From the NCBI GenBank assembly GCA_003139545.1, contig PLJC01000015.1, positions 20,599 through 84,598 on the forward strand: a DNA stretch of 64,000 nt, written 5' to 3'. A program made the position numbers and the translations under genes. Source of the DNA: Actinomycetota bacterium (GTDB lineage: Bacteria > Actinomycetota > Thermoleophilia > Gaiellales > Gaiellaceae). The notes under the pieces are model-generated. The model did not search any database. It was not told the DNA's origin and worked only from the letters and a program-made list of their open reading frames with translations. Positions 16,613-24,249 of the stretch are shown piece by piece; positions within the stretch are counted from its first letter, which is position 1; each line of letters begins with the position of its first letter.

Positions 16613-18046
16613 CTAGGCGGGCGTGGCGGCGTCCGCAAGACGCTCTTGCGGACGCGTCTTCAACAGCAATGCACCTGCGAGCGCCCACACGACGTACGCG
16701 ACCCACGGGTCGCCGATGACGTCCGTCTGGATCGCGAGCGCGAGAATCGCGGCGAACGCAGCCGTCATGCGCACGGCTCGTGCGCGCCACAGCCCGACGA
16801 GCACGGCGAACCCCCACGCGATCCAGAGCAGCGCGCCGAGGATGCCGAGCTCGGCGCCCATCTCCGTGTAGTTCGACTCCCCCGCCTTGATCGGCGTGCC
16901 GGTGCGCGATGCCGTCTGGCCGACGTTGCCGAGGCCGAAGCCTTGCGGGTGATGGATGACGGTGTGGATGCCGTCCTTCAGCTCCGTCAAGTGCTCGTGC
17001 AGCGACGGCTCGTTCTCGGAGAGCGCGTTGCCGCTCGTCGGACCCTTCGTCGCGTGCGCCTGTTTCTGCTGGTAGACGAGGTCGGCTTTCGTCCACTTTC
17101 CGGTCGGTCCGATCTTCGGAAAGACGTGCGCCCACCCGACGGTGACGGCGACGACGACCGCGGCGAGGACGACGGGGCGCCAGTCGCGAGACGCGAGCGC
17201 CAGCACGACGAGCCCGCCCGCGAGCGCGAGGAGAGACGAGCGCGAGAAGGTGAAGAGCAGCCCGGCGAAGGCGAGCGCACCGAACGGGATCGCTACGCGG
17301 CGGCGGGGCAGGAGCAGCAGCGCCACGAGCATGAGGTAGCCGGACGCGAGCGGACTGAGGAACGTCGACACGAGCCGCCGCAGGAAGTGCTGCTCGGAGC
17401 CCGTGTTGTAGATGAAGTTCTCCGGCAGCCCGGCCACCTTCGGATTCAGACCGGTGCCGTGATAGTCGTAGCCGAGTTGCTTCCGGAAGTAGTCGACGAC
17501 GCCGTTCGTCCGCCACCACCCGATCGGCACGGCGTACACGTCGACGATCCCGAGCAGCGCGACGAACGCCGCCGTCCCGAGCAGCGTCCACGCAAGGCGG
17601 CGAAGCTGGTCGCGGCCGAGCTGGAGCGAACGGCCGAGGAAGAAGGCGCCGACGGGGACGATGTCGTGCTTCAGGGCGAGTGCGACCGCGTGCTTCCCCG
17701 CGACGCCGTCGAGCGCGGACTGGGGGATGACCGCATAGAGAACGACGAGCACGCCGTAGGCGAGCGCGAGCCAGTCGACGAGCATGGGACGGAACGGGAG
17801 CGCCCGCTGTTGCCACGCATCTCGTATGACGCGCGCGAGGGCGACCGCGAGGAGGATCTCCTTCCAGGCCGCGATCGCCGTGAGCGTCGACCCGCGGACG
17901 CCTGCCGCGTAGAGCGCGGCCATGACGGCGTTGTGGAGCGCGAGGCCGACGACGAAGAGATAGAGCGCCGCGACCGGGCGCCGCCAGACGGCTGCCGCCG
18001 CGACGGCCAGGAGCAGCGCGTAGACCACGAGCTCGAGGGCCGTCAC
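16613..18046 (-). CDS. O-antigen ligase-like polytopic membrane protein
   Basis: The 477-residue protein has about 12 membrane segments with a large external loop near residues 315-400 (TGKWTKADLVYQQ to GTPIKAGESNYTEMG). The segment FGALAFAGLLFTFSRSSLLALAGGL and the loop GFGLGNVGQ match the Wzy_C/O-antigen-ligase family, which joins or polymerises surface polysaccharides on undecaprenyl or other carriers. No other glycan genes are adjacent, so the role is open. TACCGT ends 7 nt before the GTG start with no Shine-Dalgarno sequence. The 3' end contains a strong hairpin at 16630-16654. Confidence 0.8.
   Translation of the reverse strand: MTALELVVYALLLAVAAAAVWRRPVAALYLFVVGLALHNAVMAALYAAGVRGSTLTAIAAWKEILLAVALARVIRDAWQQRALPFRPMLVDWLALAYGVLVVLYAVIPQSALDGVAGKHAVALALKHDIVPVGAFFLGRSLQLGRDQLRRLAWTLLGTAAFVALLGIVDVYAVPIGWWRTNGVVDYFRKQLGYDYHGTGLNPKVAGLPENFIYNTGSEQHFLRRLVSTFLSPLASGYLMLVALLLLPRRRVAIPFGALAFAGLLFTFSRSSLLALAGGLVVLALASRDWRPVVLAAVVVAVTVGWAHVFPKIGPTGKWTKADLVYQQKQAHATKGPTSGNALSENEPSLHEHLTELKDGIHTVIHHPQGFGLGNVGQTASRTGTPIKAGESNYTEMGAELGILGALLWIAWGFAVLVGLWRARAVRMTAAFAAILALAIQTDVIGDPWVAYVVWALAGALLLKTRPQERLADAATPA
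16630..16654 (-). terminator. Perfect 11-bp hairpin inside the 3' end of the ligase-like gene
   Basis: Arms CGTCCGCAAGA and TCTTGCGGACG are exact complements around a 3-nt loop. The structure lies in the last 14 codons and ends 17 nt before the stop, upstream of the leaderless promoter of the next gene. It could end or stabilise the transcript. No T-tract follows. Confidence 0.45.
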
Positions 18047-18071
18047 GGCGGCAACGGTACAACCGGCCGGT

Positions 18072-18170
18072 CTAGGCCGGGCCCCAGGGCAGCTCGCCGG
18101 CGAAGATCGCCACCAATGCGAGCGCCGACAGGATCAGGGCGAGCCTGAGCGTGAGCGCGTTCCGCAGCAT
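18072..18170 (-). CDS. 32-residue hydrophobic peptide, candidate signal pre-peptide
   Basis: The gene starts at ATG 18170 with AGGAGG four bases upstream, one of the strongest ribosome sites in the window. The product has a basic start (MLRNALTLR), one hydrophobic segment (LALILSALALVAIFA) and a short tail GELPWGPA. The sequence fits a secreted pre-peptide cut after IFA, or a single-pass mini-membrane protein. It lies divergent to the XRE-TPR regulator at 18237 with 66 nt between them. That spacing and orientation recall Rgg-SHP pairs. Reality as a gene is supported by the ribosome site and the amphipathic layout; function is inference. Confidence 0.55.
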   Translation of the reverse strand: MLRNALTLRLALILSALALVAIFAGELPWGPA

Positions 18171-18236
18171 GTTCCCTCCTCTCATCTGACAGGGGACAAC
18201 TGGAAGGATGGTCCTTGGGCAAGACGGAGCGGCCCA

Positions 18237-19586
18237 TTGACGACCGCCGTTCGAGCAGCGAGAATCAGGACCGTGCCGTCCAGAATCCTTTCGCCCGCGG
18301 GCGAGACGATCGGGCAACGGCTCAAGCGACTGCGGTTGGAACGAGGGCTGTCCCAGCGCGAGCTTGCCGCTCCCGGAGTCTCGTACGCCTATATCTCCCG
18401 AATCGAGGCCGGGACGCGCCAGCCGTCGGTGAAGGCGCTCCGGAAGCTGGCCGCAAAGCTCGGCGTCTCGGCCGACTACCTCGAGACGGGCTCCGAGCTC
18501 GACCCGGCCGCCGCCCGCGAGCTGCGACTCTCGGACCTCGAGCTGGCCATCCGGCTCGGCGACGCGGACGGGGCCGAGAGCGCGCTCCAAGAGCTCCTCG
18601 CCGACGCGCTGGGCGCGGCCGACGGGAACTCCACGTTCCGGGCGCGCGTCGCGCTCGCCACCGTCCGCGAAGGCCGGGACGACCACTCCAGCGCGATCGA
18701 GCTCTTGGAGGCTGCGCTCGAGGACGAGCCCTTCCAGCCCGCCGAGCGCGTGGAGGTCTACGGGAACCTCGCGCGCGTCTACGGCGCGGCCGGCCGGCCG
18801 GCCGACGCGGTCCACCTACTCGAGCGCTGCCTCGAAGGCGCCGAGGGCGTCGCCGCCGCCGAGGCCAGGTACGCAGTGCTGCTGAGCTACGCGCTGACCG
18901 ACGTCGGCGAGATCGCGCGCGCGGAAGAAGTCGCGCGTTCCGCCATGCAGCGCATGCGTGACACGGACGACCCGTACATGCGCGTTCGGCTGTACTGGTC
19001 GATCGCGCGCCTCGCGGCGCAAGAGGGACGCGGTGCAACCGCTCTCTCGAACGTCCGCAAGGCGATCGCGCTATTGGAGACGACCGAGGACGCGCTGAAC
19101 CTCGCGCGCGCCCACATCCTCGCCTCCGCGATCTATCTCGAGCGCCATGACTCGGCGCACGCGACCGAGCACCTCGACCGCGCCCACCGGCTCCTCGGCA
19201 TCAGCCCGTCCAAGGACGATCTCGTCGAGATGCTGATCCAGCGGTCGAAGATCGCCGCACTCGCCGGAGACCACGACTCGGCCGTCGCGCTCGCGCGCGA
19301 TGCGCTCGCGATCGACGGGCAGCCGGCTGACCGCGGCCACGCGCTTGCGGCCCTCGCAGACGGGCTTGCGCTCAAGGACGAGACCGAGCCGGCGAACGAG
19401 GCATATCGCGAAGCAGTGGGCATTCTCGAGAGCGAAGGCCGCTGGCGTCCCGCCGCGAACGTGTGCCGCGCCTGGGGTCACATGCTCCGCACCAGCGGCC
19501 AGGAGGCGGACGCGCTCGACGTGCTCGATCGCGCCGCCGAGCTCGGAATGCGCGCAACGCCGCAGCACGCGCGCGCCGAGCGGTGA
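18237..19586 (+). CDS. XRE-type HTH regulator with TPR domain (RRNPP-like architecture)
   Basis: The 449-residue protein has an N-terminal lambda-repressor-like HTH (IGQRLKRLRLERGLSQRELAAPGVSYAYISRIEAGTRQPS, residues 25-63). A long all-helical array of tetratricopeptide-type repeats follows from about residue 95 to the end, for example DHSSAIELLEAALEDEPF and ADAVHLLERCLEGAEG. HTH plus C-terminal TPRs is the plan of RRNPP peptide receptors, though similar proteins without known peptides exist in actinobacteria. The TTG start has GGAG seven bases upstream; GTG 18273 is an alternative. A tiny export-type peptide gene is divergent to it. Its stop overlaps the next start (GTGA). Confidence 0.88.
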   Translation: MTTAVRAARIRTVPSRILSPAGETIGQRLKRLRLERGLSQRELAAPGVSYAYISRIEAGTRQPSVKALRKLAAKLGVSADYLETGSELDPAAARELRLSDLELAIRLGDADGAESALQELLADALGAADGNSTFRARVALATVREGRDDHSSAIELLEAALEDEPFQPAERVEVYGNLARVYGAAGRPADAVHLLERCLEGAEGVAAAEARYAVLLSYALTDVGEIARAEEVARSAMQRMRDTDDPYMRVRLYWSIARLAAQEGRGATALSNVRKAIALLETTEDALNLARAHILASAIYLERHDSAHATEHLDRAHRLLGISPSKDDLVEMLIQRSKIAALAGDHDSAVALARDALAIDGQPADRGHALAALADGLALKDETEPANEAYREAVGILESEGRWRPAANVCRAWGHMLRTSGQEADALDVLDRAAELGMRATPQHARAER

Positions 19587-20443
19587 GCTTCGAGCTCGCG
19601 GTCACGCCTCGAGGCCCGTACTCGCTCGCGCTTTCGGCGCGGACCGCAAGCGACGCGACGCGCACGTTCCGGGACGGAATGCTCACGCAGGTGCTCGCAG
19701 TCGACGGCCGCGTCGAGACCGCGCGTGCATGGCAGTCGCCCGGCGCCTCCGTCACGATCCGGGCCGACTCGGCCGCGTCGGCAGAGCGGCTGCGCTGGCT
19801 CCTCGCGCTCGACGACGACCACTCCGGCTTCCTCGTCGCGGTGCGAAACGACCCGCTGCTCGGGCGCGCATCGCGCGAGCTGCGCGGCCTGCGTCCCGTG
19901 CGCGTGCCGACAGTCGCGCACGCGCTGCTGCGCGCGTTCTGCGGCCAGCTGATCGAGGCGAAGCGCGCGCGACGGTTGGAGCAGACCATCGTGCGCGCCC
20001 TGTGCGCCGAAGGCCCGGAGCGGTTGCACGTTTCCCCGACCGCGCAGGACCTGGGCGCGCTCGCACCGTCGCAACTGCGCAGCCTGGGGCTGCACGCGCG
20101 CCGCGGCGCCGCGCTCGTCCGGCTTTGCCGCTCGCTCGACCTCGAGCGGCTCCACGACCAGCCGACGGAGGCGATCGTTCGCCGGCTCGGCCGCGAGCGC
20201 GGCCTCGGGCCCTGGTCGGTCGGCGTCGTCTGCCTCGAGGGGCTCGGCCGCTACGACCACGGGCTCGTCGGCGACCTCGGCCTCGTCAAGCTCCTGCGCG
20301 CGATGCGCGGCCGCGAGGTCGAGGGCTGGGAGACGGCGGAGCTGCTCGAGCCGTACGGCGAGTGGGCCGGAATCGCGAGCGTGTACCTCTTGGCCGGCTT
20401 CGGCCGCGGATTGCTGTCGTTCGACGCCGCCGAAGCGGCCTAG
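19583..20443 (+). CDS. HhH-GPD DNA glycosylase, AlkA-like
   Basis: The 286-residue protein matches 3-methyladenine DNA glycosylase II-type enzymes, which remove alkylated bases. The C-terminal half holds a helix-hairpin-helix region (RRLGRERGLGPWSVGVVCLEGLG) followed by VGDLGLVKLL, whose Asp takes the place of the catalytic Asp in AlkA. VAHALLRAFCGQLIEAKRARRLEQTI near residue 112 is the usual first helix of the core. The N-terminal part corresponds to the AlkA_N beta domain. It overlaps the XRE-TPR gene by four bases, so it shares its transcript. The exact base specificity is not visible. Confidence 0.85.
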   Translation: MSFELAVTPRGPYSLALSARTASDATRTFRDGMLTQVLAVDGRVETARAWQSPGASVTIRADSAASAERLRWLLALDDDHSGFLVAVRNDPLLGRASRELRGLRPVRVPTVAHALLRAFCGQLIEAKRARRLEQTIVRALCAEGPERLHVSPTAQDLGALAPSQLRSLGLHARRGAALVRLCRSLDLERLHDQPTEAIVRRLGRERGLGPWSVGVVCLEGLGRYDHGLVGDLGLVKLLRAMRGREVEGWETAELLEPYGEWAGIASVYLLAGFGRGLLSFDAAEAA

Positions 20444-20457
20444 GCAGACTGAGCCCC

Positions 20458-21255
20458 ATGATCGCGATCCTCGGATGCGGAAGCATCGGCGAAGCGCTGC
20501 TCGTCGGCCTCCTCGGGGCCGGCTGGACCGACATCGTCGTCACGAGCCACACCGAAGCCCGCGCCACCGAGCTCCACGACCGTCACGGAGTCGAGGCGAC
20601 GACCGACAACGCAAGCGCCGTCGCGCAAGCAGAGCTCATCGTCGTCGCCGTCAAGCCCCAGGACATCGACGCCCTGCTCGCCGAGGTCGGACAGCTGCTC
20701 ACCGCCCAGCAGACGGTGCTGTCCATCGCCGCCGCCATCCCGACCGCGCAGATCGAGGCTCGCATCGCGCCCGGCGTTCCGGTCGTGCGTGCGATGCCGA
20801 ATGCGCCGTCCATCGTGCACGAGGGCATGGCGGGCATCTGTGCCGGCGCACACGCGGGAGAGGAGAGCCTCGCGCTCGCAGAGGACGCGCTCGCGCATCT
20901 CGGCCGTGTCGTGCGCGTCCCGGAGTCGACGATGGACGCGGTGACCGCGCTGTCCGGATCCGGGCCTGCGTACTTCGCCTTGCTCGCCGAGGCGATGATC
21001 GAGGCGGGGATCCTGCTCGGCGTCTCGCGCGAAATCTCGACGACACTCGTCGTGCAGACGATGCTCGGTACCGCGAAGCAGCTACGCGATCTCGGCATGC
21101 ACCCGGTCGAGCTGCGCGAGTCGGTGACCTCGCCCGGAGGCACGACCATCGCCGCAATTCGCGAGCTCGAACAGGCGGGCGTCCGCGCCGCCCTCCTCAA
21201 CGCCGTGCAGGCGGCGATGACGCGCGCCGGCGAGCTGGCGAGCGCGCACGAATGA
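20458..21255 (+). CDS. proC: Pyrroline-5-carboxylate reductase
   Basis: This enzyme (265 residues) reduces 1-pyrroline-5-carboxylate to proline with NAD(P)H in the cytoplasm. It opens with the Rossmann motif IAILGCGSIGEALLVGLL. The family signature is complete: ALSGSGPAYFALLAEAMIEAGILLGVSR near residue 163 and ESVTSPGGTTIAAIRELEQAGVRAALLNA near residue 222. AVKPQDID and MPNAP near residues 65 and 116 are also typical. Length is normal. The ATG lies 12 nt after the glycosylase stop, and its stop overlaps the pgl start (ATGA), so the genes appear co-transcribed although not functionally linked. Confidence 0.95.
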   Translation: MIAILGCGSIGEALLVGLLGAGWTDIVVTSHTEARATELHDRHGVEATTDNASAVAQAELIVVAVKPQDIDALLAEVGQLLTAQQTVLSIAAAIPTAQIEARIAPGVPVVRAMPNAPSIVHEGMAGICAGAHAGEESLALAEDALAHLGRVVRVPESTMDAVTALSGSGPAYFALLAEAMIEAGILLGVSREISTTLVVQTMLGTAKQLRDLGMHPVELRESVTSPGGTTIAAIRELEQAGVRAALLNAVQAAMTRAGELASAHE

Positions 21256-21929
21256 CCAGCCTGGTGGAGATCGTCGTCGTCGACGATCCGGCGGCCACAG
21301 TCGCCGACCTGCTCGCGGCTGCTGCACGCGAAGGCGGCCACGTCGTCCTCACCGGCGGCTCGACGCCCGCCGATGCGTACGAGCTCGCCGCCGAGCGGCA
21401 GCGCGACTGGAGTCGCACCGAGCTGTGGTGGGGCGACGAGCGCTGCGTGCCTCCGGACGACGAGAACTCAAACTACGGAATGGCGAAGCGCACGCTGCTC
21501 GATCAGCTCGACGTGCAGCCCTCGGCGGTGCACCGCATGCGCGGCGAGCTGGGCCGCGACGCGGGCGCGGAAGACTACGACCGCGAGCTCGGCGACCTCG
21601 CCCGCTTCGATCTCGTGCTGCTCGGCCTCGGGCCTGACGGGCACGTCGCGTCGCTCTACCCCGACCAGCCGACGCTGGACGAAAGCGAGCGGCGCGTGCT
21701 CGGAGCGGAGGCGAAGCTCGAGCCGTACGTCGACCGCATCACACTGACCCTGCCGATGCTCCGCGCTGCGCGCGCGATCGTCTTCCTCATCGCGGGCGCC
21801 GACAAGGCAGAGGCGGCCGCCCGCGCGTTCGCGGGCGAGCCCTCGCGTGCGACGCCCGGAAGCCTCGTCCGCGCGGTCAGCGGGACGACAACGGCGGTGC
21901 TGGATCCCGCCGCTGCTGCAAGCCTCTGA
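21252..21929 (+). CDS. pgl: 6-phosphogluconolactonase
   Basis: The 225-residue enzyme hydrolyses 6-phosphogluconolactone in the pentose phosphate pathway. Family motifs are VVLTGGSTPADAYELAA near residue 30, WWGDERCVPPDDENSNYGMAKRTLLDQL near 58 and LLGLGPDGHVASLYPDQPTL near 115, the last carrying the catalytic His. It overlaps proC by four bases. Its last 53 nt overlap the end of the convergent nucleotidyltransferase gene at 21877. No zwf or gnd gene is in the window. Confidence 0.94.
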   Translation: MTSLVEIVVVDDPAATVADLLAAAAREGGHVVLTGGSTPADAYELAAERQRDWSRTELWWGDERCVPPDDENSNYGMAKRTLLDQLDVQPSAVHRMRGELGRDAGAEDYDRELGDLARFDLVLLGLGPDGHVASLYPDQPTLDESERRVLGAEAKLEPYVDRITLTLPMLRAARAIVFLIAGADKAEAAARAFAGEPSRATPGSLVRAVSGTTTAVLDPAAAASL

Positions 21930-22407
21930 GCACCTCGTAGTCGGCGGCGTCCTTCTCGGCTTCCTCCGGATCGTTCCGGCGGCCGGGCTCTTTCATCCAG
22001 AGCATCGACGCGAGCGAGACGACGCGACACCGCACTCCGTCGAGCTCACCGACCTCGTCGGCGAGCGCCTGGTCTGTCCAGCGGCCGCGCGTCCCATCCA
22101 GCAGCGGCGTATAGGTCTCGCCGTCTGCATCGCGATAGAGATACGTGAGCTCGAGACGAACGGCGCCCCGCCCGAACGCTTTGCCTCCATCGACATCAGG
22201 ATCGTGAAGGTCGATCCAGCCGCCGGCAGCGAGGACTTCGCCGATGCGCGGCATGTCGTCGAGCCAGATGCCGAGATCGAGGTCGCCGTGCTCGCGCGTC
22301 ATCGTTCCGGCGTGGAAGTCGACCGCCCAGCCGCCGAAGAGCCAATGCTCGATCCCAGCGGCATCGAATGCGGCAACGACGTCGCGGAGCGCGTCGAGCT
22401 GGCTCAC
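21877..22407 (-). CDS. Nucleotidyltransferase, ANT(2'')-like family
   Basis: The 176-residue protein carries the pol-beta nucleotidyltransferase core: FDAAGIEHWLFGGWAVDFHAGTMTREHGDLDLGIW near residues 12-46, with GG-W and D-D-L placing the metal-binding acids. A further RLELTYLYRD strand gives a third acid. This matches the aminoglycoside-2''-adenylyltransferase-like family, most of whose members have no proven resistance role. The GTG start overlaps the preceding stop by four bases. It overlaps the 3' end of pgl by 53 nt, an unusually long convergent overlap. Confidence 0.8.
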   Translation of the reverse strand: MSQLDALRDVVAAFDAAGIEHWLFGGWAVDFHAGTMTREHGDLDLGIWLDDMPRIGEVLAAGGWIDLHDPDVDGGKAFGRGAVRLELTYLYRDADGETYTPLLDGTRGRWTDQALADEVGELDGVRCRVVSLASMLWMKEPGRRNDPEEAEKDAADYEVLRGLQQRRDPAPPLSSR

Positions 22408-23033
22408 GGGAGCATCTTCGACGGCGGCAGGTCGACCGCCATGTCGCGCGCAGCGGCGAGGACCTGCAGCACGAGCACGGTGTCGGCGACGGCTACGTCC
22501 TCGAGGAAGTCCTTGCGCTGCTCGAAGTCCCCGAGGATGTTCTCCAGCGCGACGGCGTATTCCATCCGGTCGAGACCGGCGATCATCCACACCGCGTCGG
22601 CGATGTCGCGGGGGAAGTCGTTGCGGCCGACGAGCGTCTCGGCGAGCACGCGCGCCTCGACGTCGCGATGCAGAACGAGCAACGCGAGCGTCGCCGCGTA
22701 CCTGCCGATCGGCGATTCGGCCTGCGCGGCTCCTGCGTCGAGCGCCCACTGGGCAGCGTCGGACGCGTCGTCGCCCGCGAGGAGGAGCGCCTTCATCGCC
22801 GCGATCGGCCGTCCCCACGAGTCCGGCGGCGCACCGTTCCAACTCTCGCGGTAGCGCTCGGCCGCGCGCCGAAGCCACGCCGCTGACTCCTCCGGGCGCC
22901 CGTCCATCAGCAGGCACAGGCCGGCCGCCCACGCGGCGTTGCCGAGCTGGGTCAGCTGCCGCTGATCGAGGTCTCGCGCCTCACCGCCCTCGTACCGCGC
23001 GACCGCTGCCGCCGCCTGCTCGCTCCATGTCAT
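22404..23033 (-). CDS. Hypothetical all-helical protein
   Basis: The 209-residue protein is rich in Ala, Leu and charged residues and reads as tandem helices (for example GNAAWAAGLCLLMDGRPEESAAWLRRAAERY and VEARVLAETLVGRNDF), consistent with a TPR-like or ImmA/Imm-like helical solenoid. I do not recognise a named family. It has no signal peptide or membrane segment. TAGACT ends 6 nt before its ATG, suggesting a leaderless transcript shared with the nucleotidyltransferase that overlaps its stop. It is divergent from fadA. Confidence 0.7.
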   Translation of the reverse strand: MTWSEQAAAAVARYEGGEARDLDQRQLTQLGNAAWAAGLCLLMDGRPEESAAWLRRAAERYRESWNGAPPDSWGRPIAAMKALLLAGDDASDAAQWALDAGAAQAESPIGRYAATLALLVLHRDVEARVLAETLVGRNDFPRDIADAVWMIAGLDRMEYAVALENILGDFEQRKDFLEDVAVADTVLVLQVLAAARDMAVDLPPSKMLP

Positions 23034-23057
23034 GCCGGGAGTCTACGAGCGTCTGAT

Positions 23058-23071
23058 TGACTGTTCAGTCA
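23058..23071. promoter_or_regulatory. Palindrome at the fadA start, probable fatty-acid repressor operator
   Basis: TGACTG-TT-CAGTCA is a perfect inverted repeat whose last A is the first base of the fadA ATG. TGACTG/TCAGTCA-type sites are known for TetR-family repressors of beta-oxidation. No such repressor lies next to it, so the regulator is inferred to be elsewhere. Confidence 0.5.
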
Positions 23072-24249
23072 TGCGGGAGCTGCGCGAGGTCTTCTTCGTC
23101 GACGGGGTGCGCACGCCGTTCGGCAAGGCCGGCCCGAAGGGCCAGTTCTGGCGCACCCGGGCGGACGACATGGCCGTCAAAGCGGTGCGGGAACTGCTGC
23201 GCCGGAACCCTGCGATCCCGCCCGAGCGGATCGGCGACGTCGTCCTCGCCGCCACCGCACAGGTCGGAGACCAGGGGCTCACCCTCGGCCGCGACGTCGC
23301 GCTCCTCGCGGGCATTCCGCACACCGTTCCCGGCTTCGCGGTCGACCGGATGTGCGCCGGCGCGCTCACGGCGGTGACCGCCGCCGCAGGGGAGATCGCA
23401 CTCGGCGCAGCCGACATCGCGCTCGCGGGCGGCGTCGAGCACATGGGCCACCACCCCATGGGCGACGACGTCGACTTCAACCCCCGCTTCGCCTCCGAAC
23501 GGCTGATCGACGAGTCGGCCGCGGTGATGGGACGAACGGCGGAGAACCTGCACGACCTCTTTCCCGCAATCACGCGCGAGCGCGCAGACGCGTTCGCGCT
23601 CACGTCGCAGCAGCGGGCCTCCGCGGCCTGGGCGAACGGCGTCATGCGCGAGACGGTCGTGCCGCTGGCCGTCTTCACCGACGACGGGTGGAAGGTGGCG
23701 GAGCGCGACGAGTTCCTGCGCGCCGACACGAGCCTCGACGGGCTCGCCGCGCTGAAGCCCGCGTTCCGCGCGGGCGGCCGCGTCACCGCCGGCAACTCCG
23801 CCGGATTGACGGACGGCGCAACGGCCGCCTTCCTGGCCGCCGAGGAAACGGTCGGCGAGCTCGGTCTCGCGCCCAAGCTGCGCCTCGTCGGGTACGCGTA
23901 CGCGGGTGTGGAGCCGCACCTGATGGGCCTCGGCCCCGTGCCCGCGACGAAGAGCGTGCTCGACCAAGCGGGCATCTCGCTCGACGACGTCGATCTCTTC
24001 GAGCTGAACGAGCCGTTCGCCGTGCAAGTGCTCACGTGGTGCGACGAGCTCGGCATCTCCGCCGACGATCCGCGTCTCAACCCGTACGGCGGTGCCATCG
24101 CGTGCGGCCATCCGCTCGCCGCCACGGGTGTGCGCCTCATCGCGCAGCTCGCGTATGGCCTGCGTGAGCGCGGCGGCCGCTACGGGCTGACGGCGCTCTG
24201 CATCGGCATGGGCATGGGCGCGGCGATCCTCTGGGAGAACGTGCAGTAG
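23071..24249 (+). CDS. fadA: Acetyl-CoA acyltransferase (thiolase)
   Basis: This thiolase (392 residues) cleaves 3-ketoacyl-CoA in fatty acid beta-oxidation. Active-site features are DRMCAGALTAVTAAAGEIALG near residue 90 (acyl-carrying Cys), NEPFAVQVL near 318, GGAIACGHPLAATGVR near 342 (His) and a C-terminal ALCIGMGMGAAILWE with the second Cys. ATG 23071 is chosen over ATG 23032 because it begins directly at the conserved MRELREVFFVDGVRTPFG and follows the palindrome. The next gene starts on the last base of its stop, the standard fadA-fadB coupling. Confidence 0.93.
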   Translation: MRELREVFFVDGVRTPFGKAGPKGQFWRTRADDMAVKAVRELLRRNPAIPPERIGDVVLAATAQVGDQGLTLGRDVALLAGIPHTVPGFAVDRMCAGALTAVTAAAGEIALGAADIALAGGVEHMGHHPMGDDVDFNPRFASERLIDESAAVMGRTAENLHDLFPAITRERADAFALTSQQRASAAWANGVMRETVVPLAVFTDDGWKVAERDEFLRADTSLDGLAALKPAFRAGGRVTAGNSAGLTDGATAAFLAAEETVGELGLAPKLRLVGYAYAGVEPHLMGLGPVPATKSVLDQAGISLDDVDLFELNEPFAVQVLTWCDELGISADDPRLNPYGGAIACGHPLAATGVRLIAQLAYGLRERGGRYGLTALCIGMGMGAAILWENVQ

